Assembly: GCA_022072055.1 (NCBI GenBank)
Contig: JAJVIK010000002.1
Coordinates: 388,158 to 452,157, forward strand
Direction: 5' to 3'
Source of the DNA: a bacterium
Lineage (GTDB): Bacteria; Hinthialibacterota; Hinthialibacteria; OLB16
DNA: 64,000 nt
Of this stretch, positions 8,439 through 17,748 are shown one piece after another. The stretch's first letter is position 1; each line of letters begins with the position of its first letter. The notes beneath the pieces were generated by a model, which did no database searches, was not told where the DNA came from, and saw only the letters and a list, made by a program, of their open reading frames with translations. Position numbers and translations under genes: made by a program.

Positions 8439-9209
8439 ATGACCTCCGATCCCGATTCACTTCGCTGTCTGCAAGCCTTCTACACCGCGCACCCCGAAAT
8501 GGTCTCTTCCCCCTTCGGGGGAGTGAGCGGATATGATTTCGCGCTGCTTGAGCGGATCTGGCGGGACCTCGGCCTGAATGAGCCACGCGCGCTTCGCGTG
8601 TTGGAGGTGGGATGCGGGCGCGCCTTCTTGCGGGATTATTTCAAGGAACGAGATTGCGAATACCTTGGAGTGGACCTGATCGCCCCGGAGGGAGACCGGA
8701 CAGCCATCGTCCTCGCGGAGGCCGGTGCGCTCCCGCTTGCGGACGAGACTTTTGATCTCCTGATCTGTATCGAAGCTTACGAACATTTTTCCGGACCGGA
8801 GCGAGCCGCGCTCGAGTTCCAACGGGTTCTCGCGCCGGGAGGAAACCTTTTCCTATCGACCCCGAATTACGGAAACGTGGCCGGCCTGGTGAAGCGATGG
8901 ATGGAACGGTTCGGGGGATACGATCAAAACACTTGGGCGCCCTTCGGGGGCTGGACCCCCCAGGCGCATGAGCACTTTGTGACCCATTCCTCGGTTCTAC
9001 GGACCTTCCACTCCGCGGGCTTCCGTAAAGGGAAACGGCTGGGGTGCGAGACCGATCTCCACCTGGGGCTGTGCCCCTGGGCCGCGCTACCCGGGTTTCC
9101 CGAAAGGCTGTTGTTTCCACTGCAACGAGCCTTCCCTGTCCTTCGGCGGTGGCTCGCGCGCCGAATCCCGACACTCTCCCTCCACCAGTTTTGGCGGTGG
9201 GAAAAATAG
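8439..9209 (+). CDS. Class I SAM-dependent methyltransferase
   Basis: Product of 256 residues with the seven-strand methyltransferase core: motif I LRVLEVGCGRAFL, an acidic post-I strand (YLGVDLIAPEG), motif II FDLLICIEAYEHF and the following LAPGGNLFLSTPN. The EHF plus STPN pattern is common in Methyltransf_11/UbiE-like enzymes acting on small molecules or lipids. The C-terminal 70 residues are Arg- and Pro-rich with a hydrophobic stretch that could touch a membrane. The substrate cannot be told. It lies 24 bases after the adenosyltransferase, so they may share a transcript, but no functional link is evident. Confidence 0.8.
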   Translation: MTSDPDSLRCLQAFYTAHPEMVSSPFGGVSGYDFALLERIWRDLGLNEPRALRVLEVGCGRAFLRDYFKERDCEYLGVDLIAPEGDRTAIVLAEAGALPLADETFDLLICIEAYEHFSGPERAALEFQRVLAPGGNLFLSTPNYGNVAGLVKRWMERFGGYDQNTWAPFGGWTPQAHEHFVTHSSVLRTFHSAGFRKGKRLGCETDLHLGLCPWAALPGFPERLLFPLQRAFPVLRRWLARRIPTLSLHQFWRWEK

Positions 9210-9298
9210 GGGCGCGAGAATGCCGAGGCCGACCGGGGTCAGAAGGCGGAATTCCACTTGATATATGGTATTATGGTACTCCTTTCGAGGAGATGCCG

Positions 9299-10711
9299 AT
9301 GTCCAATGTCCTGATTATTGATGATGACTATCAGGTAACCGGCATGCTGGCCAGAAAGGTCAAGGACCTCGGTCATCAGGTGGACCATGCCACAACGCTC
9401 CAGGATGGGCTTGCGAAGGTCGCGATGTCCCTCGTGGATGTGGTCCTGCTGGATGTGGTTCTGCCGGATGGCAGCGGGCTCGACATCCTCCCAAGGCTCC
9501 GAACCGCCTCGGGGGAGCCGGAGGTGATTGTCTTCACCGGGGCGGGGGATCCGGAAGGGGCCGAACGCGCGATCCTACATGGGGCATGGGATTACATCGA
9601 GAAGGGCTCTCCGCTCGAGTCCATGATTTCGACCCTCTCCCGGGCGCTTGAGTACCGCAAGCGCAGAGAGGTCCAAGCCCTCCCCGCCTCCTTCAAGCGC
9701 GATGGAATCATCGGGGAGAGCCTGCAGCTGCGGAAATCTCTGGAACTCACCGCGCGCGCCTCCGAATCCGGCGCCAATGTCCTGATCACCGGAGAAACCG
9801 GAACGGGGAAGGAGCTCTTTGCCTGGTGTGTTCATGAAAACAGCCCGCGCGCGGCCGGGAACTTTGTGGTGGTGGATTGCGCCGCGCTGCCGGAAAGCAT
9901 TGTGGAGAGTGTCCTGTTCGGGCATGTGCGCGGGGCCTTCACCGGCGCGGACAAGGACCGGGAAGGGCTGATCTTGCAAGCGGATGGAGGCGCCCTCTTC
10001 CTGGATGAGGTCGGGGAGCTTCCACTATCCCTGCAAAAGGCCTTCCTGCGCGTGCTCCAGGCCCATCGGTTTCGTCCCGTTGGAGCGGAGCGCGAGGTCG
10101 AAAGCCATTTTCAACTGATCGCGGCCACAAACCGGGACCTAGATGAACTGGTCGAGGTCGGCCATTTCCGCAAGGACCTTCTCTTCCGACTCCGGACCAC
10201 GGTCATTCATCTCCCACCCCTGCGCGATCGACCGGAGGATATCGAGGGCCTCTCACGCCACTACCTCCGCCAAATCTGCGACCGTCGCGGAATCCCGAGT
10301 AAGGCCATCGGGGATGACTTCCTCGCGGCTCTCCTCACCTATCTCTGGCCAGGCAATGTTCGTGAGCTCATCGCGGTGTTGGAACGATCCCTGATCGTTT
10401 CAGAGGCCGCCCAAACGCTCCACTTCCAGCATCTCCCGCAGAGCCTGCGAATCTGTATCCGCAAGTCCACAATCCGGCAGCCCTTGAACGGACAAATCAC
10501 CGACCTCCCAACGGCCCCTCCAGCTCCCCACTTTCCGACCTGGGAGCAGGTTCGCTGCGAATGCGAGGGGCGGTACCTTCGGGACCTGCTCTCCTTCTGC
10601 GAGGGGGACATCCAAAGGGCCTGCCGCGCTTCCGCGATCTCGCGCTCGCGCCTCTATGCCCTTTTCAGGAAGCACGCTCTGCTCCCGCGACGGACTGTTT
10701 CCACCCGGTAA
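9299..10711 (+). CDS. NtrC-family sigma-54-dependent response regulator
   Basis: Product of 470 residues. A receiver domain with phospho-acceptor Asp52 (VVLLDVVLPDGSG) comes first, then a sigma-54 AAA+ domain with Walker A GETGTGKE, the sigma-54 contact loop GAFTGA at residues 212-217, Walker B GGALFLDEVGE and the RPEDIEGLSRHYL sensor region. A Fis-type helix-turn-helix (GDIQRACRASAISRSRLYALFRK) ends the protein. ATG 9299 is preferred because GAGGAG lies 6 bases upstream; the adjoining ATG 9293 has no room for a ribosome site. It lies directly upstream of the chemotaxis genes, and a -24/-12-like element is found between them, so it may drive that operon. No partner kinase is adjacent. Confidence 0.92.
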   Translation: MSNVLIIDDDYQVTGMLARKVKDLGHQVDHATTLQDGLAKVAMSLVDVVLLDVVLPDGSGLDILPRLRTASGEPEVIVFTGAGDPEGAERAILHGAWDYIEKGSPLESMISTLSRALEYRKRREVQALPASFKRDGIIGESLQLRKSLELTARASESGANVLITGETGTGKELFAWCVHENSPRAAGNFVVVDCAALPESIVESVLFGHVRGAFTGADKDREGLILQADGGALFLDEVGELPLSLQKAFLRVLQAHRFRPVGAEREVESHFQLIAATNRDLDELVEVGHFRKDLLFRLRTTVIHLPPLRDRPEDIEGLSRHYLRQICDRRGIPSKAIGDDFLAALLTYLWPGNVRELIAVLERSLIVSEAAQTLHFQHLPQSLRICIRKSTIRQPLNGQITDLPTAPPAPHFPTWEQVRCECEGRYLRDLLSFCEGDIQRACRASAISRSRLYALFRKHALLPRRTVSTR

Positions 10712-10907
10712 CTGACTCCAGTCTGTCCACTTTTCAGGACTCAGTCCCATCGGCTGGAAGAGAATCTCATTTTCAGCATTCATGCAGGTTGTATTGAATC
10801 TACCTTCAATCATCGACTTGCCATTTATCAGCGTTTTAATGCAATAGCATCTCGCACTAGATTCGCTTTGGATGCTCGGCATCCCATTTGCGTATTGCGA
10901 GCGCGCC
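10712..10907. other. Intergenic region upstream of chemotaxis operon
   Basis: About 196 bases with lower GC than the genes around it. Apart from the sigma-54-like element at 10877-10892 I see no clear gene, terminator or repeat. Confidence 0.4.
10877..10892 (+). promoter_or_regulatory. Possible sigma-54 (-24/-12) promoter
   Basis: GGCA at 10878-10881 and TTGC at 10888-10891 reproduce the spacing of the sigma-54 consensus (GG-N10-GC). The gene just upstream encodes a sigma-54 activator. A transcript would start near 10903, only a few bases before ATG 10908, which argues for caution. Confidence 0.35.
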
Positions 10908-11381
10908 ATGAGCGCAACGCTGAACCGGACCGCGAATCCGATCCTTCTTTATGTCCCTGATCAGTGCTCAGGAGCCGGGGAGTTGGAGGCGGTGACCCGC
11001 TCCGTGGCGCCCCCCCGCAAACTCTGGGTCTCCCGCACTCTCGACGACCTCCGCGCGCGGCTGTTGGAGCGTGTTCCGATCCCGGAGGTGGCGATCCTGA
11101 TGGTCCCGACGACCGAACACCTGGATGCCATCCTCTCGTTGCGTGACCCCCTCCTCGCCACTCGCGTGATCCTGGTCCTCTTTGAGGATGGCAAAGACGC
11201 CATTGCCAAGGCTCATTCGCTTCGGCCCAGGTTCGTCAGCACCATCGAGGGGGGCTTCCTCGCAGTGGCGGAGGTCCTTTCTCGGCTGATCCACGGTGCT
11301 GAAGGGGGGCGAAGCATCCCCGATGGCCCAAGGCATCGATTCAACGCGCGCGAACAGGCGGCGTGCCCCATCGGCTCGTGA
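10908..11381 (+). CDS. Receiver-like protein lacking the phospho-Asp (pseudo-receiver)
   Basis: Product of 157 residues from ATG 10908; ATG 10872 is an alternative and neither has a good ribosome site. The pattern of strands and helices (PILLYVPD, VAILMVPTTEHLDAIL, TRVILVLFEDGKDAI, RFVSTIEGGFLAVAEVLSRLI) follows a CheY-like receiver. The strand that should carry the phosphorylated Asp reads AILMVPT, so no acceptor is present. The tail is basic and disordered. It precedes cheA by 40 bases and probably acts as a non-phosphorylated partner in the chemotaxis complex. The receiver assignment is inference from fold pattern rather than strong sequence similarity. Confidence 0.55.
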   Translation: MSATLNRTANPILLYVPDQCSGAGELEAVTRSVAPPRKLWVSRTLDDLRARLLERVPIPEVAILMVPTTEHLDAILSLRDPLLATRVILVLFEDGKDAIAKAHSLRPRFVSTIEGGFLAVAEVLSRLIHGAEGGRSIPDGPRHRFNAREQAACPIGS

Positions 11382-11421
11382 CGTGAGGTTCCGCGAAGGC
11401 TCGAACGGAAAGACTGGGACT

Positions 11422-13962
11422 ATGCTGAAAAAACTCGCCTTTCAGCTCAAACCGGATATCCCCATGCCGACCCTGCGGGGGCTGATTCTGGTCAAAGCCC
11501 TGGAGACCCAAGGAACGATCCTCCGGGTCGCTCCGGATATCCTTGGGTCGGAAGAGGTCGAGCCAGGGAAACCGATTGAGGTCACCCTCGAATGCGAATG
11601 CGCCTCGGAAGACCTCCTGGCAATCCTTGAGAGCGAATTCACCACCCAGGTTCGAATCCTCCCGGGGGAGGCGAATTCCGCATCCTCCGGTTCCATAGCG
11701 GATGTCTCCATGAGCCTCGGGGAGAGGGTTGAGCGCCTCGCGGAAACGGTTGTCCTGGCCCAGCCGGATGACGGACGGGTCCTCGAGACCATTCGGCGGC
11801 AACTCGATTCGATACAGAACGGATTGGCCGGATCCGGACATGAGCGCGAAGCGGAACTCGCTCGCGCCACGCTTGGGGCGCTCGATGCGCTTCCCGCCGC
11901 CGAGGGCGAAGTGCGCGATTCGGCCTGGGGCGCCCTCAACGACCTGGTGATTCGCCTTCAATCCCTGACCCGGTCTCTCACGCCTAAAGACCGGGCCTCG
12001 GGAAGTGATCGAATCGGGGAGGGGACGCTTCGGGAGGATCGAACAACTGGAGAGGGCTCCGGATCCAAGACCCCCGGAGCCGAACAAGACAACTTGGGAT
12101 GTGTCCCCCGAAACGACCCCTCCCCCCTTGTCCAGAACCCGGAGCTCTTGTCCTGCTTCATCACCGAATCGATGGAGCACCTCGAAAATGCCGAAATCCA
12201 TCTTCTAACCATTGAAACCGATCCATCCCAGGCGGAAGCCATCAACGCGGTGTTTCGAGCGTTCCATACGATCAAGGGTTCCGCGGGAATGCTGGGCATG
12301 GCCCTGATCGGGGGATTGGCGCACGAGGCGGAGAATCTGCTGGTTCTGGCGCGCGAGGGGAAAATCCTGCTGGGCGGATCCACGATCGATTTGGTCTTCG
12401 ACACCGTGGATTGCCTCAAGAGGCTCGTCAAGGACCCGCTTGCCTCGGCCGAGGAGGAGGGGCAAGGAGGACCGGCGATTGAGGGCTTGATCGGACGCAT
12501 CAAGCGCGCCGCCTCGGGAGATCGACCCACGACGCCCGAATCCGGGCAATTGAAGCCGACAGTTTCCGGAAAACGAATCGGGGAGGCGCTGGTCGAGGCG
12601 GGCTTGGCGACTCAGCAGGGCGTGGACGAGGCGTTCCGGATGCAGATGGAGTCGCCCGCGCCCAGAAGGATCGGCGAAATTCTTGTCCAGTCCAAACAGG
12701 TCGCCGCCAAGGATGTCGCCCAAAAACTACGCGAACAAGGCTCCAAGAGCCTTCAGGTCCGCGAAACGGTCAAGGTGGACGCGGACCGATTGGATCAACT
12801 GATCGACACCATCGGCGAGCTGGTCATCGCCGAATCCATGGTCTTCCAGTCCGAGGAGGTGAACCGGCTCGCCTCTCCCACGCTTCTCCGTCATCTCGGG
12901 CAACTCGACAAGATCACCCGCGAGCTTCAGGAAATGGGAACTTCCCTCCGAATGGTCCCGATCCGCGGGACCTTCCAGAAGATGGCGAGGCTTGTCCGCG
13001 ATCTCGCCCACAAGTCCGGCAAACGCGTGGAGCTGTTCACCTCCGGGGAGGAAACCGAGCTCGATAAGACCGTTGTGGACCAGATTGGCGATCCGCTGAT
13101 CCACATGATCCGCAACTCCGTGGATCATGGAATCGAGGCCAACCCCGACAACCGACTCCGGGCGGGAAAACCGGAAACCGGACGAATCGATCTCCGCGCC
13201 TATCACAAGGGCGGGAATATCTTTATCGAGGTTCAAGACGATGGTCAGGGATTGGATCGCCACGCGATCCTCTCCAAGGCCATCGAGCGCGGCCTTGTCA
13301 GGGAGACGGATTCCCTGACTGATCGCGAAGTTCTCAACCTGATCTTCCTTCCCGGATTCTCCACCGCGCGGAAGGTCAGCGAGGTTTCGGGTCGAGGCGT
13401 GGGGATGGATGTGGTCAAGCGAAATGTGGAGGCACTTCGCGGACAAGTGGAGATTCTTTCCGAACCAGGGATGGGCTCGATCTTCACCATCCGTTTGCCG
13501 CTCACGTTGGCCATCATCGATGGGATGGTGGTTCGCGTGGCCCGCGAACGGTACATCATCCCCACGCTTTCCATCATCCGGTCGTTTCGCCCCCGGCGCG
13601 AAGACCTTCAGACAGTCCTCCAGCGCGGGGAAATGCTGAAGGTCCACGGAAACCTGATCCCGCTCTTCCGACTCGACCGGTTGTTCGACGCGCCGGGGTC
13701 CGAGCAAGACCTGGGGAAAGCCACGATCGTCGTGGTCGAGGACTCGGGTTCACAGGCTGGAATCGTCGTGGATGAGCTCCTCGGCCAGCAGCAGATCGTC
13801 ATCAAGCCGCTTGGCGACATCCTCCAGGGAACGCCCGGTCTATCCGGGGGGGCGATCATGCCGGATGGGCGAGTGGGTCTGATTCTGGATGTGGCTTCGC
13901 TGGTGCGGCTGGCGACTTGCGAAGACGCCGCGCGCGGGGAACTGAACGAGGCCGCGGCGTGA
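11422..13962 (+). CDS. cheA: Chemotaxis histidine kinase CheA with extra domains
   Basis: Product of 846 residues. An N-terminal domain of about 80 residues (LAFQLKPDIPMPTLRGLILV) resembles the small domain found at the start of some CheA proteins. The phosphotransfer domain follows with His282 in AFHTIKGSAGMLG. Residues about 382-440 form a two-copy IGEALVEAGL/IGEILVQSKQ unit like the MshEN/GspE N-terminal domain. Then come the dimerisation helices, the ATPase core (N box HMIRNSVDHGIE near 561, G boxes DDGQGLD and GRGVGMDVV) and a CheW-like C-terminal domain. CheA passes phosphate to CheY and CheB according to receptor state. ATG 11422 follows GGAAAGACTGGGACT; an upstream in-frame ATG at 11323 lies inside the previous gene. 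Confidence 0.95.
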   Translation: MLKKLAFQLKPDIPMPTLRGLILVKALETQGTILRVAPDILGSEEVEPGKPIEVTLECECASEDLLAILESEFTTQVRILPGEANSASSGSIADVSMSLGERVERLAETVVLAQPDDGRVLETIRRQLDSIQNGLAGSGHEREAELARATLGALDALPAAEGEVRDSAWGALNDLVIRLQSLTRSLTPKDRASGSDRIGEGTLREDRTTGEGSGSKTPGAEQDNLGCVPRNDPSPLVQNPELLSCFITESMEHLENAEIHLLTIETDPSQAEAINAVFRAFHTIKGSAGMLGMALIGGLAHEAENLLVLAREGKILLGGSTIDLVFDTVDCLKRLVKDPLASAEEEGQGGPAIEGLIGRIKRAASGDRPTTPESGQLKPTVSGKRIGEALVEAGLATQQGVDEAFRMQMESPAPRRIGEILVQSKQVAAKDVAQKLREQGSKSLQVRETVKVDADRLDQLIDTIGELVIAESMVFQSEEVNRLASPTLLRHLGQLDKITRELQEMGTSLRMVPIRGTFQKMARLVRDLAHKSGKRVELFTSGEETELDKTVVDQIGDPLIHMIRNSVDHGIEANPDNRLRAGKPETGRIDLRAYHKGGNIFIEVQDDGQGLDRHAILSKAIERGLVRETDSLTDREVLNLIFLPGFSTARKVSEVSGRGVGMDVVKRNVEALRGQVEILSEPGMGSIFTIRLPLTLAIIDGMVVRVARERYIIPTLSIIRSFRPRREDLQTVLQRGEMLKVHGNLIPLFRLDRLFDAPGSEQDLGKATIVVVEDSGSQAGIVVDELLGQQQIVIKPLGDILQGTPGLSGGAIMPDGRVGLILDVASLVRLATCEDAARGELNEAAA

Positions 13963-14019
13963 GTTCGGGCCGCGGATTCATGCACATGAAAAAACGGTCC
14001 GGTAAGGGAGGAAGAGGCG

Positions 14020-14571
14020 ATGCCTGAACAAGCGGTCTTGGATAGACCCTCGGCGGCGGGCGAGGAGCGCGAGGAGCCCCTCGCGCGAGGCGGGAAGTTC
14101 CTCACCTTTCAGCTCGGTGGCGAGGTGTACGGCCTCGAGATTCTGAAGGTTCAGGAGATCATGGGCTTGATCGCGATCACGCGAGTTCCCAAGACCCCCG
14201 AATTCATCCGAGGCGTGATCAACCTGCGCGGAAAGGTCATCCCGGTTGTGGACTTGCGCGTGAAGTTCGGGATGGAGCGCAAAGAGGACACGGACCGCTC
14301 CTGCATTATCGTGATCCAGGTCCTTCGCCGTGGACGCCAGATCACGATGGGCGCGATTGTCGATGAGGTCTCCGAGGTCATCGACATCTCGGGAGACCAG
14401 GTTGAACCGACGCCCGAGTTCGGATCCGTGGTGGATACGGAGTTCATCCTGGGGATCGGAAAAGTGGACCAGAAGGTTGTGCTGCTGTTGGACGTGGACC
14501 GAGTCCTCAGCGGCGAGGAAGGCGAGGCGCTCACGTCCCTGACCGGGTCATGCTCCGAAAGCGCCCGCTAG
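14020..14571 (+). CDS. cheW: Chemotaxis coupling protein CheW
   Basis: Product of 183 residues. The CheW fold signature runs KFLTFQLGGEVYGLEILKV, the hinge region ITRVPKTPEFIRGVINLRGKVIPVVDLR is nearly canonical, and IVDEVSEVIDI and a C-terminal VVLLLDVDRVL follow. CheW links CheA to the methyl-accepting receptor at the membrane. GGGAGGAAGAGG before ATG 14020 is a strong ribosome site. It lies 57 bases after cheA and 57 before the receptor gene, so receptor, coupler and kinase are made together. Confidence 0.95.
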   Translation: MPEQAVLDRPSAAGEEREEPLARGGKFLTFQLGGEVYGLEILKVQEIMGLIAITRVPKTPEFIRGVINLRGKVIPVVDLRVKFGMERKEDTDRSCIIVIQVLRRGRQITMGAIVDEVSEVIDISGDQVEPTPEFGSVVDTEFILGIGKVDQKVVLLLDVDRVLSGEEGEALTSLTGSCSESAR

Positions 14572-14628
14572 AAAGGAAACCAAAGCCTGTCCCACGGGCT
14601 CCAAGGCTGGAAACAGAGGAACACCACA

Positions 14629-17628
14629 ATGAAAACGCTGGACAACATCAGAATCGGAAAGAAGTTGATCGGGGGATTCCTTCTGGTCGCAATGATCATG
14701 GCGGGCCTGGCGTTCGACAACTACAGGCGCTTCGCCGACGGCGATGAAATGTTCAATGTGTTGTACGAGGACGCCCTGCGGATGATCTCGCAGACCGCCG
14801 CGGCCAGGAACGCCCTGATGAGATCCGAATCCGCCCTCCTCCATTATGTCCTGCATCCCTCCGAGCGAGCGAGCCTCTCCGAGGCGATGAAAGTCGGGAC
14901 CACGGAGGTCGAGACTCAGATCAACAAGATCAAGGAATTCCGAAGGCTGGAAGGCTCCACGGCGGAGGACGAGGAGGGTAAGGCCCTCGTGGAATTCGAC
15001 AGAAACTGGCCGCGAGCTCTGGAGGCGATGGACGAGGTCAGGAGCCAGGTCGATGCGGGGAAGACGGATGCAACCCTGCTCGCGCTGCGGGAAGGTGGAA
15101 CGGCGCGGACCGCCTTCGCCTCGGTTCTGGGCGCATTGGAGGAGCTGGCCCGAATTAACGAGAAGACCGCCGCGGATGTTTACGCGGAGCAGCAAACGGA
15201 CTTCGACAGCTCGGTCCGCATGATCGCGATTCTCACGTTGGTTGGGCTATGCGTGGCGCTCTTGATCGGAATCGTCCTCACCCGCGGCATCACCGGCCCG
15301 CTGGCTCGGGGAGTCGAAATGATGCGGGAGATGGCCCAGGGCCGCCTCGGCCTCCGGCTCCGGATGGAGCGCGGGGACGAGGTGGGCGTGCTTGCCCGCA
15401 CGATGGACGAGTTCGCGGATGATCTCCAAGGGAATGTGGTCGCGGTGCTGCAGAAGGTGGCGGTCGGCGACCTCTCGCTCGAGGCAAAGGTCAAGAATGA
15501 CGGGGATGAGATCGGGCCGGCGGTGAAGCTGGTCATCGATTCCCTCAGGGGACTGATTGAAGAAGCCCGGGCGCTTTCACTGGCCGCGACCGAGGGACGT
15601 CTTGGCGCGCGCGGCGAGGATACGAAATTCCAGGGCGCCTACCGCGAGATTATCGGCGGGGTCAATCAGACCCTCGACACCCTGGTCGGATACCTCGACA
15701 GCATGCCCGCCCCCGCGATGATCGTGGACAGCGATTTCACTATACGTTACATGAACAAGACCGGCGCCGCGGTGGGAGAAAAGAACCCTGAGCACCTGGT
15801 AGGAACGAAGTGCTACGACTTCTTCCGGACTGAGGACTGCCGCACGGCGCGCTGCGCCTGCGCGAGGGCCATGCAGGAGGGACGCGAGTCCACGGCGGAA
15901 ACGATCGCGCGGCCGGATGGAAAGTGCCTGAACATCAGCTACACCGGGATTCCGGTTCGAGACGGCAACGGCAAGATCATCGGCGCCTTTGAGATCGTTT
16001 CCGACCAGACCGCCATCAAGCGCGCGGCGGCGGTCTCTCAGGCGGTCGCGGACTTCCAGAAGGTCGAGGTGGACCGCCTCGCGGGAGCCCTCGGACAGCT
16101 CGCCAAGGGCAACCTCGACTTCGACATGGCAGTCGCGGAGGGGGACGAAAACACCGCCGAGACTCGACTGAACTTCCTCCGAATCGCCGAGAGCCTGAAC
16201 GAGGTCAAGGAAGCCGTCACCGCGCTTTCGGCGGACGCCCAGAACCTCGCTCGCGCGGCGGTGGAGGGGCATCTCGCCACGCGCGCCGAGGCCGACAAGC
16301 ATCAAGGCGACTATCGGCGGATTGTCCAAGGGGTCAACGAGACCCTGGACGCCGTGATCGGCCCGCTCAATGTCGCCGCCGAATACGTGGACCGGATCAG
16401 CAGGGGGGACATTCCCTCCAAGATCACCGATTCCTACAACGGCGACTTCAACACGATCAAGAACAACCTGAACCAGTGCATCGACGCCTTGCGCGGCCTG
16501 ATCGAGGAGGATGGCGGCAAGGCGCTGGAGGCTGCCGCAAGTCGCGACCTCACCGCGCGCGTCCAGCGTGAGTACGCGGGGGCGTTCAACACCATGAAGG
16601 AGAACATCAACAAGGTTCTTCAAAGTCTGGATGAGGCCCTCGGGCAGGTCGCCGCCTCGGTCGAGCAGGTCAACGAGGCCAGCAATCAGATCAGCGCGGG
16701 GAGCCAGACTCTGGCCGAAGGGGCCAACGAGCAAGCCGGCTCGCTGGAGGAGGTCTCGGCCAGCCTGGAGGAGATGGCCGCCAACACCCGCCAGAGCGCC
16801 TCCAACGCAAACCAGGCCAAGCAGATGTCGAACGAGTCCCGCCAATCCGCCGAAAAGGGCAACAACGCCATGCAGCAGATGTCGAGCGCGATCAACAAAA
16901 TCAAGGCCTCTTCGGATGAGACGGCCAAGATTGTGAAGACCATTGATGAAATCGCGTTCCAAACCAATCTCCTGGCGCTCAACGCAGCCGTTGAGGCGGC
17001 GCGCGCCGGAGATGCCGGAAAGGGATTCGCGGTCGTGGCCGAGGAGGTCCGCAACCTGGCTCAGCGCTCCGCCGCCGCCGCGAAAAACACCGCCGACCTC
17101 ATTGAGGAGTCTGTGCGCAACGCCCAGGGCGGCGTGGAGATCTGCGACGATGTCGCGAGAATCCTGAGCGAGATCGTGGATGGCTCCAAGAAGGTCAGTG
17201 AGGTGATCGCCGAGATCGCCGCCGCCTCGGACGAACAATCAAAAGGGATCGACCAGATCAACACGGCGGTCGCCCAGATGAACACGGTCACCCAGCAGAA
17301 CGCCGCCAACTCCGAGGAGTCCGCCGCCGCCGCCAATCAACTGCGAGGCCAGGCCGAGGAGCTGGCCGCGATGATCACAACCTTCACCCTCTTCGCTCAG
17401 TCGGCCCAAGCGGGGCATCAAGCCGCCGTCACGTCCGTCTCGCGGACCGCCGAGAGACCTGTGCGACCGCTACCGGCCGCGCCCCGGATGTCGCCTCGGA
17501 ACGGACATGGATCCAAGGCGACCTCGGGCAAGGCCAAGACTCGACCGCTGGCAACCAACCGGCTCGCGAGGGCCGTCAAACCGGAGGATGTCATTCCTCT
17601 GGACGACGACGATCTCAAGGACTTCTGA
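14629..17628 (+). CDS. Methyl-accepting chemotaxis protein with PAS insert
   Basis: Product of 999 residues. TM1 lies about residues 14-32 and TM2 about 195-215, enclosing a four-helix periplasmic domain (MCP_4HB-like). A HAMP domain follows TM2, then further HAMP-like helical units that interrupt a PAS domain at about 359-465. The PAS region is Cys-rich ([21 protein letters not shown]), as in PAS modules that bind a cofactor or sense redox. The signalling hairpin [19 protein letters not shown] is near residue 772, and long methylation helices flank it. The C-terminus ends in DLKDF rather than the WxxF pentapeptide that tethers CheR and CheB. It is the only receptor in the window and very likely the input of this operon. 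Confidence 0.95.
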   Translation: MKTLDNIRIGKKLIGGFLLVAMIMAGLAFDNYRRFADGDEMFNVLYEDALRMISQTAAARNALMRSESALLHYVLHPSERASLSEAMKVGTTEVETQINKIKEFRRLEGSTAEDEEGKALVEFDRNWPRALEAMDEVRSQVDAGKTDATLLALREGGTARTAFASVLGALEELARINEKTAADVYAEQQTDFDSSVRMIAILTLVGLCVALLIGIVLTRGITGPLARGVEMMREMAQGRLGLRLRMERGDEVGVLARTMDEFADDLQGNVVAVLQKVAVGDLSLEAKVKNDGDEIGPAVKLVIDSLRGLIEEARALSLAATEGRLGARGEDTKFQGAYREIIGGVNQTLDTLVGYLDSMPAPAMIVDSDFTIRYMNKTGAAVGEKNPEHLVGTKCYDFFRTEDCRTARCACARAMQEGRESTAETIARPDGKCLNISYTGIPVRDGNGKIIGAFEIVSDQTAIKRAAAVSQAVADFQKVEVDRLAGALGQLAKGNLDFDMAVAEGDENTAETRLNFLRIAESLNEVKEAVTALSADAQNLARAAVEGHLATRAEADKHQGDYRRIVQGVNETLDAVIGPLNVAAEYVDRISRGDIPSKITDSYNGDFNTIKNNLNQCIDALRGLIEEDGGKALEAAASRDLTARVQREYAGAFNTMKENINKVLQSLDEALGQVAASVEQVNEASNQISAGSQTLAEGANEQAGSLEEVSASLEEMAANTRQSASNANQAKQMSNESRQSAEKGNNAMQQMSSAINKIKASSDETAKIVKTIDEIAFQTNLLALNAAVEAARAGDAGKGFAVVAEEVRNLAQRSAAAAKNTADLIEESVRNAQGGVEICDDVARILSEIVDGSKKVSEVIAEIAAASDEQSKGIDQINTAVAQMNTVTQQNAANSEESAAAANQLRGQAEELAAMITTFTLFAQSAQAGHQAAVTSVSRTAERPVRPLPAAPRMSPRNGHGSKATSGKAKTRPLATNRLARAVKPEDVIPLDDDDLKDF

Positions 17629-17649
17629 GGGTTCATTGGGATCCTGATC

Positions 17650-17684
17650 CCCCTCTCCGGACGTGGGACGAGTCCGGAGAGGGG
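17650..17684 (+). terminator. Perfect 13-bp hairpin between mcp and cheR
   Basis: The arms 17650-17662 (CCCCTCTCCGGAC) and 17672-17684 are exact reverse complements with a 9-base loop. No T-run follows, so it is more likely an mRNA-processing or attenuating element inside the operon than a full terminator. Confidence 0.55.
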
Positions 17685-17748
17685 CCGCCCGGGACGTATC
17701 CATCCTCCCCACGGTCAGAGACTGCAATCGAGAACGAAGGCGAATGTC

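Noticed and set aside
15577-17238. Open frame of 553 codons on the minus strand
   Set aside because: Shadow of the receptor gene; its Leu/Gly/Val repeats mirror the receptor coiled coils.
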